Shown: positions 56,916 to 64,000 of the stretch, piece by piece
Layout: each line of letters begins with the position of its first letter
Position numbering within the stretch: position 1 is the first letter of the stretch
Assembly: GCA_025370055.1 (NCBI GenBank)
Contig: CP073041.1
Span: 2,976,001 to 3,040,000 of the forward strand
Direction of reading: 5' to 3'
From: Woronichinia naegeliana WA131
GTDB taxonomy: Bacteria; Cyanobacteriota; Cyanobacteriia; Cyanobacteriales; Microcystaceae
DNA: 64,000 bases
The notes under the pieces: generated by a model
Told to the model about the DNA's origin: nothing
The model's input: only the letters and a program-made list of their open reading frames with translations
The model's database searches: none
Made by a program: the position numbers and the translations under genes

Positions 56916-57260
56916 ATGACAATTCAAACTCAAGACATCACTGTAAACGAGCAATTATCTGGTGATCGGCGATCGTCGGGCGATCGCCCATCTATTCTGA
57001 ATAATAACTTGTTAAATCGTCGTGGGTTAACAAGTAACCAATATGTTATCCTGAGAGAACTACTCAGGCTAAGAACGGCAACCCTCAGCCGTTTTGAGAT
57101 TGAAACTAATCGCTTAGGACAAGGTATTGGCCAAGAATTAGAAGGATTGGAAAAGGCTGGCTGGGTAGAGAGTCAAGTCACAGGAAGTACTCTTGAACCA
57201 AGGGTTTACTATCTTTCGGCAAAAGCTATTAAATTATTGCTATTCCCTGAGGATAACTAA
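56916..57260 (+). CDS. small winged-helix-like protein (hypothetical regulator)
   Basis: The 114-aa product has a strong SD (AAGGAGGT) before the ATG. After a polar N-terminus, residues 37-110 read LTSNQYVILRELLRLRTATL, RLGQGIGQELEGLEKAGWVE and PRVYYLSAKAIKLL, the helix-helix-helix-wing order of MarR/PadR-like domains. DNA contacts are not proven. It ends 17 bases before the membrane protein at 57278, probably one operon. Confidence 0.6.
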   Translation: MTIQTQDITVNEQLSGDRRSSGDRPSILNNNLLNRRGLTSNQYVILRELLRLRTATLSRFEIETNRLGQGIGQELEGLEKAGWVESQVTGSTLEPRVYYLSAKAIKLLLFPEDN

Positions 57261-57277
57261 GCCAGAATTTCTAACTT

Positions 57278-58054
57278 ATGGATAATTGGTTTGCGTCGAG
57301 TGAACAATTAATTAAAGATAATCTGGCTTGGTTCATTGTTTTAGCAATTCTTTTAGGGGCTTTTTGGGGAGTTTGGTCTAGCGTTATTAAAGAAATTGAA
57401 CGCCCCTCCCGACGGAGACCTGGATTCAGGAAGATAAAACTCACCCTAACTTCGGAAGTTTTCCGAAAAATCAAGGGGATCGTCTTCAGGCTTTTATTTG
57501 CCAATACCCTATGGGCGATTGTTCTCTCTGTTATTGTGGCCATGCTGTTCTTTATTCTTAACCGATTTTACGAGACAGTTTGGGTTAAATTAATTGTCGC
57601 CTTTTCTGTTAGCCATGCGATCGCCAGGAAACAAGGTAAAATTTCTTTATTGAATGCTTACTTAGGCGGTTTTGATTTGGATAGTGTTCCTTTCTTTGGC
57701 GACATAATTCAGGATTTAACGAAAAACTACGAAGATTTTCATAAAAAGCAGTTTGAACAGTTAAACGAAAAATGTAACGAACTTTATTCCGAACTTATTA
57801 ATAAACAGATGGCAAAAGAGAGTCTTGTTGCATCTCAAAATCAGGAGAAGTTTGAAAATTTACTTAAATCTAAGTCTATTGGAGAAATAGAAAATCTTCT
57901 TTCAGAAAGAGTTGCTTATTGGCCTCAACAAGACAGACAAGAAATTCTTTCTCATCAATTAGAACAAATTCGCAGTTTACCTGAGTCAGAAAGAAATTCA
58001 AGACTCATTGCTTTAGTCGAACAAATTTGTCCCGAACTAATAAACTTACAATAA
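57278..58054 (+). CDS. membrane protein with C-terminal coiled coil (hypothetical)
   Basis: In the 258-aa product, TM segments lie at about 18-36 (AWFIVLAILLGAFWGVWSSV) and 75-98 (LWAIVLSVIVAMLFFILNRF), possibly a third near 104-114. After LNAYLGGFDLDSVPFFGD comes a charged helical region (YEDFHKKQFEQLNEKCNELY and on) likely to form a coiled coil facing the cytoplasm. The family is not recognised. Tight spacing after the winged-helix gene suggests joint expression. Confidence 0.6.
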   Translation: MDNWFASSEQLIKDNLAWFIVLAILLGAFWGVWSSVIKEIERPSRRRPGFRKIKLTLTSEVFRKIKGIVFRLLFANTLWAIVLSVIVAMLFFILNRFYETVWVKLIVAFSVSHAIARKQGKISLLNAYLGGFDLDSVPFFGDIIQDLTKNYEDFHKKQFEQLNEKCNELYSELINKQMAKESLVASQNQEKFENLLKSKSIGEIENLLSERVAYWPQQDRQEILSHQLEQIRSLPESERNSRLIALVEQICPELINLQ

Positions 58055-58127
58055 TCACATATTGCTCAATAAATCCGACCTATAAAATAATAATTAATTT
58101 AAGTAGCTGGTTGCAATTAAATATAAA

Positions 58128-58185
58128 ACGTGGGATGGGCATCCTGCCCGTCCACAGGCTAGAAGCCTGTTCTACCATCTAACAA
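58128..58185. repeat. short palindromic repeat, REP-like
   Basis: The sequence contains GGGCATCCTGCCC-type and AGGCTAGAAGCCT-type small hairpins, as in the GATGGGCATCCTGCCCGTCC and ...GAAGCCTGTTCTACC repeats common between cyanobacterial genes. Only one copy is in the window. Confidence 0.5.
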
Positions 58186-58204
58186 TTAATTAAGCCCACT
58201 TACT

Positions 58205-58448
58205 GGGTGCGACCTTTAGTTGATAAAAGCTGTTGTAATCAGGGTTCTACAGGGAACCCATATTGATCAAGTTTTGCCCAAAATTGACTCCATCGTTCCT
58301 TGGTCAATACCAAAGCTCGTAGGCTCAAAATAATTCCTGCTCCTTTTTCCTTCCATCGCATTCCTGAACAACATAATCGTTGTTTGACCAACGTCTTACA
58401 AGCTGCTTCCGTAACACCTGAACCAATCGGATACTTTTTCTCTAAGTA
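58205..58448 (-). mobile_element. ISKra4-like element, 3' fragment (copy 5)
   Basis: The right IS end starts at 58205 (GGGTGCGACC) and the fragment covers the last ~70 codons of ORFB. It is cut at TAAGTA by C10 and does not resume after C10. It shares the AEYLEKK-type variant with copy 4. Confidence 0.88.
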
Positions 58449-60136
58449 GGGCTTGCTGAAAAAGTCAAAAAACGAAAGAAATGTGGGTTAGGGAAGTATG
58501 GACTGAAAAAGCATAGATAACTTATCCTTATGGAAACAAATCAAAATACAGATTTTGTTTAATCTATTGTTCCTTTCTGTCTAAAAAGGTCAACACAAAT
58601 CACTCCTCACAAAAGAGAGGAAAATTAACACCATTTTTCACAAGAAAAACGACTCTACAACTTTTTACTTTTTGTCTTCTGAAGTAGAGTAGAAAGATTC
58701 ATTACCAAAAAGTTCATCGCAATTACCGTTTCCGAGGTCTCAGGTAGTTTGGCCATCACTCGACCAAGACTAAATTTCCTCTTTCCCTGTCCGAATTTAC
58801 CCTCAATGGCATTACGCACTCTTTCATCTGAGCGTGCCTCTTTCTTTTTTTCTTTGCTCACCTCTTTCGGCGGTCTTCCCAATCGGGGACCACTCATTCT
58901 TATATCCCTTTCTTTACAATAAGCTCGATTCGCTTTTGTTCGATAGATTTTATCCACATGAACCGATTCCGGATAACATCCTGTTTCCCTTTTATATTCT
59001 TCTATTCGCGCTTGTAAATCTCCCGATTCGTTGTAATTATCCCAACTTAATTTGTCTAAGAAGACAAAGCCATTCACATTACTTGCCGATATTTTAGCTC
59101 CAAACTCTACTGCTTTTCCCGCTTTTCCACGCACTATTGGACGCACGTGAGGTTGGCTTACACTCACAATTCTGTTTTCTACTTTATTTGTCTTTTTTTC
59201 ATACATTTCTAACTGTTGCTCATACACTTTTCCTATCGTTACAAGCTCTTCTTGCTCTTTTTTCGTTAGTTTTTCTAACTTTGCTCCCTCTTCTATCATT
59301 TTTTCTATATGAGACAAGTTTCTTTTTATATATCCTAGTTGTTTTTTTGTTCCTTTTCTTCTTTCTTTTTTTGACACACGACGTTTTTTTGCTATGGCTA
59401 AGTACTCTTTTCTTGCCACTTCCCTATAAGTCCTCGGCTTTTCTTTCCTTTTCTCTTTTATTTCTTCATACAGCTTATCTATTATTTTTTCTGTTTTTTC
59501 TCTGGCATCATTCAATATTCCTATATCCGTTGGATATTTTATATCTGCTGGTGTACAAGTCGCATCTAACAATAACTTTCCTTCATTTTCTTTTTTTTCT
59601 GACGCTACACCCGTCGCTTTTTTTTCTATTTCTTTATTAATTTTATTTATTAATTCCATTCCTATTTTTTTACGAAAATGAACCATCATTGACGCATTAA
59701 ATGCTTCTTTGCTACTATAGCTTTCCATTCCTATAAAGTACTGTAAATAAGGGTTCTCTTTTATTTGTTCTACTGTTTCTCTGTCACTTTTTCCTGAAAT
59801 TTCTTTGATAATTAATGCTCCTAATGCCATTCTAAATGATTTGGCTGGGGCTCCTTTTTTTTCTGTGAAGTTTTTTGCATATTCTTCCTCATATTCTTCC
59901 CAAAGAATCATTTTTGACATTTCTATCCAACGATTTTCTTCGTCTAACTGCCCGCCGAACAGATTTTTCAAGTTTTCTGGTGTTTCAATTGAGTACTGTT
60001 GCTTTCGGTACATCTGCTTTCTCTCTTCTTAATGCAATGGTTTTGAGGCATTCTACCCTATTTTCGTGCATTCTAGCGGTTCTTAATTCGCCTACTATTT
60101 TTCTCCGTAAAGGTTTCAGCTTTTTTCAGCAAGCCC
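58449..60136 (-). mobile_element. IS5-like element C10 (1688 bp)
   Basis: Both ends are intact. Flanks are TAAGTA (58443-58448, ISKra4 sequence) and TACATA (60137-60142), which do not match, so the right-hand side of the ISKra4 host was lost by recombination between IS5-like copies. Confidence 0.92.
58655..60013 (-). CDS. IS5-like transposase (C10), 452 aa
   Basis: Full-length, with MILWEE as in C2. Motifs are as for C2. The element is complete and could be active. Confidence 0.9.
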   Translation of the reverse strand: MYRKQQYSIETPENLKNLFGGQLDEENRWIEMSKMILWEEYEEEYAKNFTEKKGAPAKSFRMALGALIIKEISGKSDRETVEQIKENPYLQYFIGMESYSSKEAFNASMMVHFRKKIGMELINKINKEIEKKATGVASEKKENEGKLLLDATCTPADIKYPTDIGILNDAREKTEKIIDKLYEEIKEKRKEKPRTYREVARKEYLAIAKKRRVSKKERRKGTKKQLGYIKRNLSHIEKMIEEGAKLEKLTKKEQEELVTIGKVYEQQLEMYEKKTNKVENRIVSVSQPHVRPIVRGKAGKAVEFGAKISASNVNGFVFLDKLSWDNYNESGDLQARIEEYKRETGCYPESVHVDKIYRTKANRAYCKERDIRMSGPRLGRPPKEVSKEKKKEARSDERVRNAIEGKFGQGKRKFSLGRVMAKLPETSETVIAMNFLVMNLSTLLQKTKSKKL

Positions 60137-60159
60137 TACATAACAATCGTGATAAAAAT

Positions 60160-61113
60160 TTAATTCATCTCTAGCAAGATCTTTAAAACCCCTCTTTTCT
60201 GAGCGTGGGCAAAGGCCGTTAACCCATCTTCTAAAGGATATTTCGCTTGAACGAGATCTAATACTTTAATTTTTCCTTCGGCTAATAATTGCAAGGCGGG
60301 AGCAAAAGGGCCACAGCGAGAACCGATCAACGTAATTTCATCCACCACGATCGCCGAAATATCTAGACTCAGAGGATTAGCATAGGTACTTTTTAAAATC
60401 AACGTTCCCCTCGGACGCAACCCTTGACGGGCGATCGCAAAGCCTTCAGGATTGCCAGTACATTCCACCGCTAGATCAAAACTTCTAGGAATCAAACTCT
60501 CTGCCAAACCCGTTTGAATCCCTAAATGGCGTAAATGCTCTAATTTTTCCAGATGACGACCGATCACCCAGAGATCACAGCCCGTTAACGCTAAAGTTTG
60601 AGCCACTAACTGGCCCAATTTGCCATCTCCAACCACCAAAACCCGATCATTGGGGCTAATTTTTACCTGTTCTTGAATCTCTAAAGCCGCCGCCACCGGT
60701 TCTGTAAAAGTCGCTGCATCCGTCGTCAGGGCATCTGGGACAGAATGAAGATTTTGGACTGGTAGGGTTAAATAGTCAGCAAAGGCTCCATTCCGATTGA
60801 CAATGCCCAATACCGTCCGATTTTCACAATGGGTAGATTGTCCTGACAGGCAAAAACTACAATGACCGCAGGTTGCATTAATCTCTCCGACGACCCTCTG
60901 CCCGATTAAATGGGCTGGCCCCTGCTCTACCATGCCAACAAATTCGTGACCCAATACCCCCCGATAGGGATAATAACCGCGCAATAATTCTAGATCGGTG
61001 TTACAAATACCGGCCTGTAGAACCTTTACCAAGGCTTCATCTGAGGCTAGGACGGGAGTAGGAAGATCGGTTCGCAATGAGAGATGTTGGTCTTCGAGCC
61101 AGAGTCCTTTCAC
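60160..61113 (-). CDS. zinc-dependent medium-chain alcohol/polyol dehydrogenase
   Basis: The 317-aa MDR enzyme has catalytic-zinc ligands in AGICNTDLELL (Cys) and VLGHEFVGMVEQG (His-Glu). The structural zinc set is CGHCSFCLSGQSTHC, and the nucleotide-binding fold VLVVGDGKLGQLVAQTLAL (GxGxxG-like GDGKLG). The threonine-dehydrogenase/sorbitol-dehydrogenase-like subgroup is the best fit; the substrate cannot be told. The 3' end lies 24 bases from C10. Confidence 0.88.
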   Translation of the reverse strand: MKGLWLEDQHLSLRTDLPTPVLASDEALVKVLQAGICNTDLELLRGYYPYRGVLGHEFVGMVEQGPAHLIGQRVVGEINATCGHCSFCLSGQSTHCENRTVLGIVNRNGAFADYLTLPVQNLHSVPDALTTDAATFTEPVAAALEIQEQVKISPNDRVLVVGDGKLGQLVAQTLALTGCDLWVIGRHLEKLEHLRHLGIQTGLAESLIPRSFDLAVECTGNPEGFAIARQGLRPRGTLILKSTYANPLSLDISAIVVDEITLIGSRCGPFAPALQLLAEGKIKVLDLVQAKYPLEDGLTAFAHAQKRGVLKILLEMN

Positions 61114-61236
61114 GGCAATAATTTGAGTAAATTTTAAGTTAGGTTAAAATTTGAGCTAGGGCGTAAACTGCATTTCCCCTACAGAGATATCTTTTCGGAG
61201 TGGTGTAGGGGCGTATTAAGTACGCCCTCTGATTGC

Positions 61237-61830
61237 TTAAACAGCAGCGAAGTAAGCTTTTGATTTGACCGGATCAGGGTTCATCGTTTTATCCCCTTCT
61301 TGCCAACCAGCCGGGCAGACTTCATCGGGATGGGATTGAACGTATTGAAGGGCTTTGAGTGTCCGTAGGGTTTCATCGACACTGCGACCAAAGGAGAGGT
61401 TGTTAATGGTGGAATGTTGGATCACACCATCTTTGTCGATGATAAATAGACCCCGCAGAGCAATACCTTCTTCTGGATCGAGAACGTTATAGGCAGCACT
61501 GATTTCTTTTTTGATATCGGCAACGAGGGGATAGGCAATGTCGCCTAAACCACCCTGTTTGCGATCGGTTTGTACCCAAGCTAGGTGAGAAAAGACGCTA
61601 TCAACGGAAGTTCCTAGAACTTCTGTGTTGAGTTTGCTGAATTCTTCGTAGCGATCGCTGAAGGCAATAATTTCGGTGGGGCAAACAAAGGTAAAGTCGA
61701 GGGGATAAAAGAAGAGAACAACATATTTACCCCGATAATCAGAGAGTTTGATGGTCTTGAACTCCTGATCCACCACAGCCGTTGCCGTAAAATCAGGGGC
61801 TGCTTGACCGACACGTAAACATTCTGTCAT
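61237..61830 (-). CDS. typical 2-Cys peroxiredoxin (AhpC/Prx1 type)
   Basis: The 197-aa product has the peroxidatic Cys in [20 protein letters not shown] and the resolving Cys in [20 protein letters not shown]. It also contains the sensitive GGLG motif ([12 protein letters not shown]) and a C-terminal YF-type tail (SKAYFAAV), features of typical 2-Cys enzymes. It reduces H2O2 and alkyl peroxides using thioredoxin. GGAGAATT precedes the ATG on the minus strand. Confidence 0.95.
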   Translation of the reverse strand: MTECLRVGQAAPDFTATAVVDQEFKTIKLSDYRGKYVVLFFYPLDFTFVCPTEIIAFSDRYEEFSKLNTEVLGTSVDSVFSHLAWVQTDRKQGGLGDIAYPLVADIKKEISAAYNVLDPEEGIALRGLFIIDKDGVIQHSTINNLSFGRSVDETLRTLKALQYVQSHPDEVCPAGWQEGDKTMNPDPVKSKAYFAAV

Positions 61831-61944
61831 GTTGTAATTCTCCTTAGAGTTGGAATGATTTTCGAGGGATGATTAATCATTACGATTTGTTAAAACTATA
61901 TCATAGTCATAACGATTTTGACCTACCCTCTGCCTATCCTCACC

Positions 61945-62862
61945 ATGAAATCTTCCAATAGTCCCCCTGGTCGTCAATCCCTCTTTTTGCCGACTAACCG
62001 TATGAGAAAAACCATCCGTCCGGTCATTCGTAATCCCAAACCGAAACAAAAGCACTTATTTGAGAGTGATCTCTACCATTGGTTATTGGTAATTTCCTGG
62101 AAACGCTTTCTAGGGATGATTTTTCTCTTTTACTTTGGCTTGAATCTCTTATTTACACCGTTATATTTATTGGCTGGAGATGGTATTGGTAATGCCAGAC
62201 CTGGATCCTTTAAAGATGCTTTTTTCTTTAGCATTCAGACCCTTTCTACGGTGGGCTATGGTTATCTCTATCCCAAAACGTTAACAACTCAAATCCTGGT
62301 GACAGTCGAGCTTTTTGTTGGTTTATTAGCGATCGCCATTTTAACAGGACTCATGTTTGCCCGTTTTTCCCGACCCACCGCCAGAGTGCTATTTAGTGAG
62401 GTGGCAGTAATTTGTGATTTTGAGGGAGTTCCTACCTTGATGTTTCGAGCGGCTAATCGTCGTGCCAACCGGATTTTAGAAGCTCAAGTGCGGGTCAATG
62501 TTTTGCAAGATCATGTTACCCAAGAGGGCCACGAAATTCGCCGTTTTTATGATTTACCCCTACTGCGATCGCAAACCCCTGTGTTTGGACTGAGTTGGTT
62601 AATCATGCACCCCATTAATGAGCAGAGTCCTTTTTATGGTAAAACGCCCGCAGAAATAGAGGACAGTAAGGCCGAGTTATGGATCAGTTTAACCGGCTTA
62701 GATGAAACCTTTTCCCAGACCATTCATAGCCGTTATGCCTATACTACTAACGATTTTTTATGGAATCATCGTTTTGTCGATATTTTTTCCAAGAATCAAG
62801 CAACCGATCAATGGTATATCGACTTAGGATGCTTTCATGAGGCGGAACCCTTGACAGATTGA
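61945..62862 (+). CDS. inward-rectifier (Kir/KirBac-like) potassium channel
   Basis: I prefer the ATG at 61945 to the TTG at 61918. The ~305-aa protein has TM1 (FLGMIFLFYFGLNLLFTPLY), a pore helix with filter SIQTLSTVGYGYLYP, TM2 (VTVELFVGLLAIAILTGLMF) and a Kir-type cytoplasmic beta domain (VAVICDFEGVPTLMFRAANR, RRFYDLPLLRSQTPVFGLSW, HPINEQSPFYGKTPAEI). This is the KirBac plan of two membrane helices plus an immunoglobulin-like gate domain. It carries K+ across the membrane. Confidence 0.9.
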   Translation: MKSSNSPPGRQSLFLPTNRMRKTIRPVIRNPKPKQKHLFESDLYHWLLVISWKRFLGMIFLFYFGLNLLFTPLYLLAGDGIGNARPGSFKDAFFFSIQTLSTVGYGYLYPKTLTTQILVTVELFVGLLAIAILTGLMFARFSRPTARVLFSEVAVICDFEGVPTLMFRAANRRANRILEAQVRVNVLQDHVTQEGHEIRRFYDLPLLRSQTPVFGLSWLIMHPINEQSPFYGKTPAEIEDSKAELWISLTGLDETFSQTIHSRYAYTTNDFLWNHRFVDIFSKNQATDQWYIDLGCFHEAEPLTD

Positions 62863-62924
62863 TCATTGGCCGTTTAGTGAGAATTTTGGTAGAATTAACT
62901 ATAATCGTTTAGGAGTTGCGTCCC

Positions 62925-63893
62925 TTGTTTACCACCTTGAAGCCCATCGCACCAACCAAAACAGAAAAATTACCTTATGACTTAGTTAATGCCATTCAGG
63001 AACTCAAAAAAGACTTAAATGCCGTTATTCTGGCCCATTATTATCAAAACTCAGAAATTCAGGACATTGCTGACTATTTGGGGGATTCTCTCGGATTAGC
63101 GCAACAGGCTGCCCAGACCCAAGCCGAAGTCATTATCTTTGCCGGTGTTCATTTCATGGCAGAAACAGCAAAAATTCTCAATCCTGACAAATTAGTCTTA
63201 TTACCGGATCTGGAAGCGGGCTGTTCCCTCGCGGATAGTTGTCCGCCCCAGGCCTTCGCTCAATTTAAAGCGGCCCATCCCGATCATTTGGTCATTTCCT
63301 ACATTAACTGTACGGCGGAAATTAAGGCCATGAGCGACATTATTTGTACCAGTTCCAATGCCGTTAAAATTGTTCAGCAAATTCCCCTAGATCAACCGAT
63401 TATTTTTGCTCCCGATCGCAATCTTGGTCGTTATGTGAGTGAGCAAACCGGACGGGAAATGTTGTTATGGGAAGGAAGTTGTATTGTTCATGAGACCTTT
63501 TCCGAACGCAAATTAATTGCCTTAAAAATCCAGCATCCTGAAGCGGAAATTTTGGCCCATCCCGAATGTGAAGAAATCCTGCTACGTCATGCCGATTTTA
63601 TTGGTTCCACAACGGCCCTGCTGAAATATAGTCAACAAAGCCAGGCTCAAAATTTTATTGTGGCCACAGAACCAGGCATTATTCATCAGATGCAAAAAGC
63701 CTCTCCCCAAAAAGGGTTTATTCCGGCTCCAGGTCAAGGGAATTGTGCTTGTAATGAATGTCCCTATATGCGTCTGAATACCTTGGAAAAACTTTATCTA
63801 GCGATGAAGAATAAAAGTCCTGAAATCATCTTGCCGACTGCAACTTTAACAGCCGCCCTACGACCCATTCAAAAAATGCTGGCTTTGTCCTAA
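62925..63893 (+). CDS. nadA: quinolinate synthase
   Basis: About 322 aa from TTG at 62925, chosen because AGGAG (62911-62915) is 9 bases upstream. The frame also allows TTG at 62916. NadA features are [70 protein letters not shown] and [19 protein letters not shown], giving the three [4Fe-4S]-ligand cysteines. It condenses iminoaspartate with DHAP to quinolinate in NAD synthesis. Confidence 0.95.
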   Translation: MFTTLKPIAPTKTEKLPYDLVNAIQELKKDLNAVILAHYYQNSEIQDIADYLGDSLGLAQQAAQTQAEVIIFAGVHFMAETAKILNPDKLVLLPDLEAGCSLADSCPPQAFAQFKAAHPDHLVISYINCTAEIKAMSDIICTSSNAVKIVQQIPLDQPIIFAPDRNLGRYVSEQTGREMLLWEGSCIVHETFSERKLIALKIQHPEAEILAHPECEEILLRHADFIGSTTALLKYSQQSQAQNFIVATEPGIIHQMQKASPQKGFIPAPGQGNCACNECPYMRLNTLEKLYLAMKNKSPEIILPTATLTAALRPIQKMLALS

Positions 63894-63936
63894 CGCCTCG
63901 CTATCCACTATCACCTTTTCACTTTTCACCAAAACT

Positions 63937-64000
63937 ATGTTAGAAATTCCTCAAATATTAGCGATTCCCGATCTCTCTGCTGCTGCCTTTGTTGCACCTA
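63937..64000 (+). CDS. start of an unidentified gene, cut by the window edge
   Basis: ATG at 63937 reads MLEIPQILAIPDLSAAAFVA, open to the window end. It is too short to assign. Confidence 0.45.
   Translation, partial: MLEIPQILAIPDLSAAAFVAP

Noticed and set aside
1-64000. CRISPR array, tRNA, rRNA, tmRNA
   Set aside because: I found no regularly spaced short repeats and no cloverleaf or rRNA-like stretches; repeated sequences are all explained by ISs, MITEs or protein-coding repeats.

Overview
The window looks like cyanobacterial chromosome. Evidence: many GCGATCGC (HIP1-type) octamers in host genes, a CURT1/CAAD thylakoid-type protein, a pilus secretin, an MCE-type lipid importer, a PEP-CTERM protein, an L-cysteine/cystine lyase-like enzyme, SpeA, NadA and several peroxiredoxins. 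A chroococcal, bloom-forming type (Microcystis- or Woronichinia-like) would fit the insertion sequence (IS) load, but the genus is inference. By my count about 58% of the window is IS DNA. Host genes survive in islands: 1.3-4.5 kb (pilQ, sfsA), 9.0-11.5 kb (ABC ATPase + MCE protein), 12.0-24.4 kb (one very large secreted-protein gene, shattered), 29.5-38.2 kb (CurT-like, PrxQ, CHAD, speA, PEP-CTERM, cystine lyase, TPR, recQ remnant), 53.7-58.2 kb (TGS/ACT protein and hypotheticals) and 60.2-64.0 kb (MDR dehydrogenase, 2-Cys Prx, Kir channel, nadA).

I resolved the mobile layer from terminal inverted repeats and target-site duplications (TSDs). The dominant element is a 1688-bp IS5-like element (452-aa transposase, ends GGGCTTGCTGAAAAA, 6-bp TSDs of the form TANNTA). 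It has ten copies, here called C1-C10, plus two 210-bp MITEs with the same ends and TSD type. Others are a 1390-bp ISKra4-like element (six copies or pieces, 8-9-bp TSDs), a 1602-bp Tn5/IS4-like element (two full-length copies plus a partial; 10-bp TSDs), an IS1-like element (1276-1278 bp), single ISL3, ISAs1 and IS701/IS4-like elements, and several IS relics. They are nested up to four deep and the order of insertion can be read.

Two host genes can be rebuilt in frame by removing the ISs. (1) A minus-strand gene (12003-24365) encodes the end of a papain-like peptidase, a lectin-like domain, Calx-beta repeats, dockerin-like EF-hand repeats, a cohesin-like domain and an RTX-like C-terminus. 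It was hit first by an IS701-like element, then by IS5 copies on both sides, an IS1-like element inside one IS5, another IS5 inside that, and separately by an ISKra4. (2) A TGS-RIS-ACT gene related to the regulatory half of RelA/SpoT has its 5' part at 53728-55119 and its last 128 bp at 29461-29588 on the other strand. The two parts are separated by what reads as an inversion of about 25 kb between two oppositely oriented IS5 copies (C6, C9). The two ISKra4 halves at the breakpoints sum to exactly 1390 bp and share the TSD GTTCAGAA.

I saw no rRNA, tRNA or CRISPR array.
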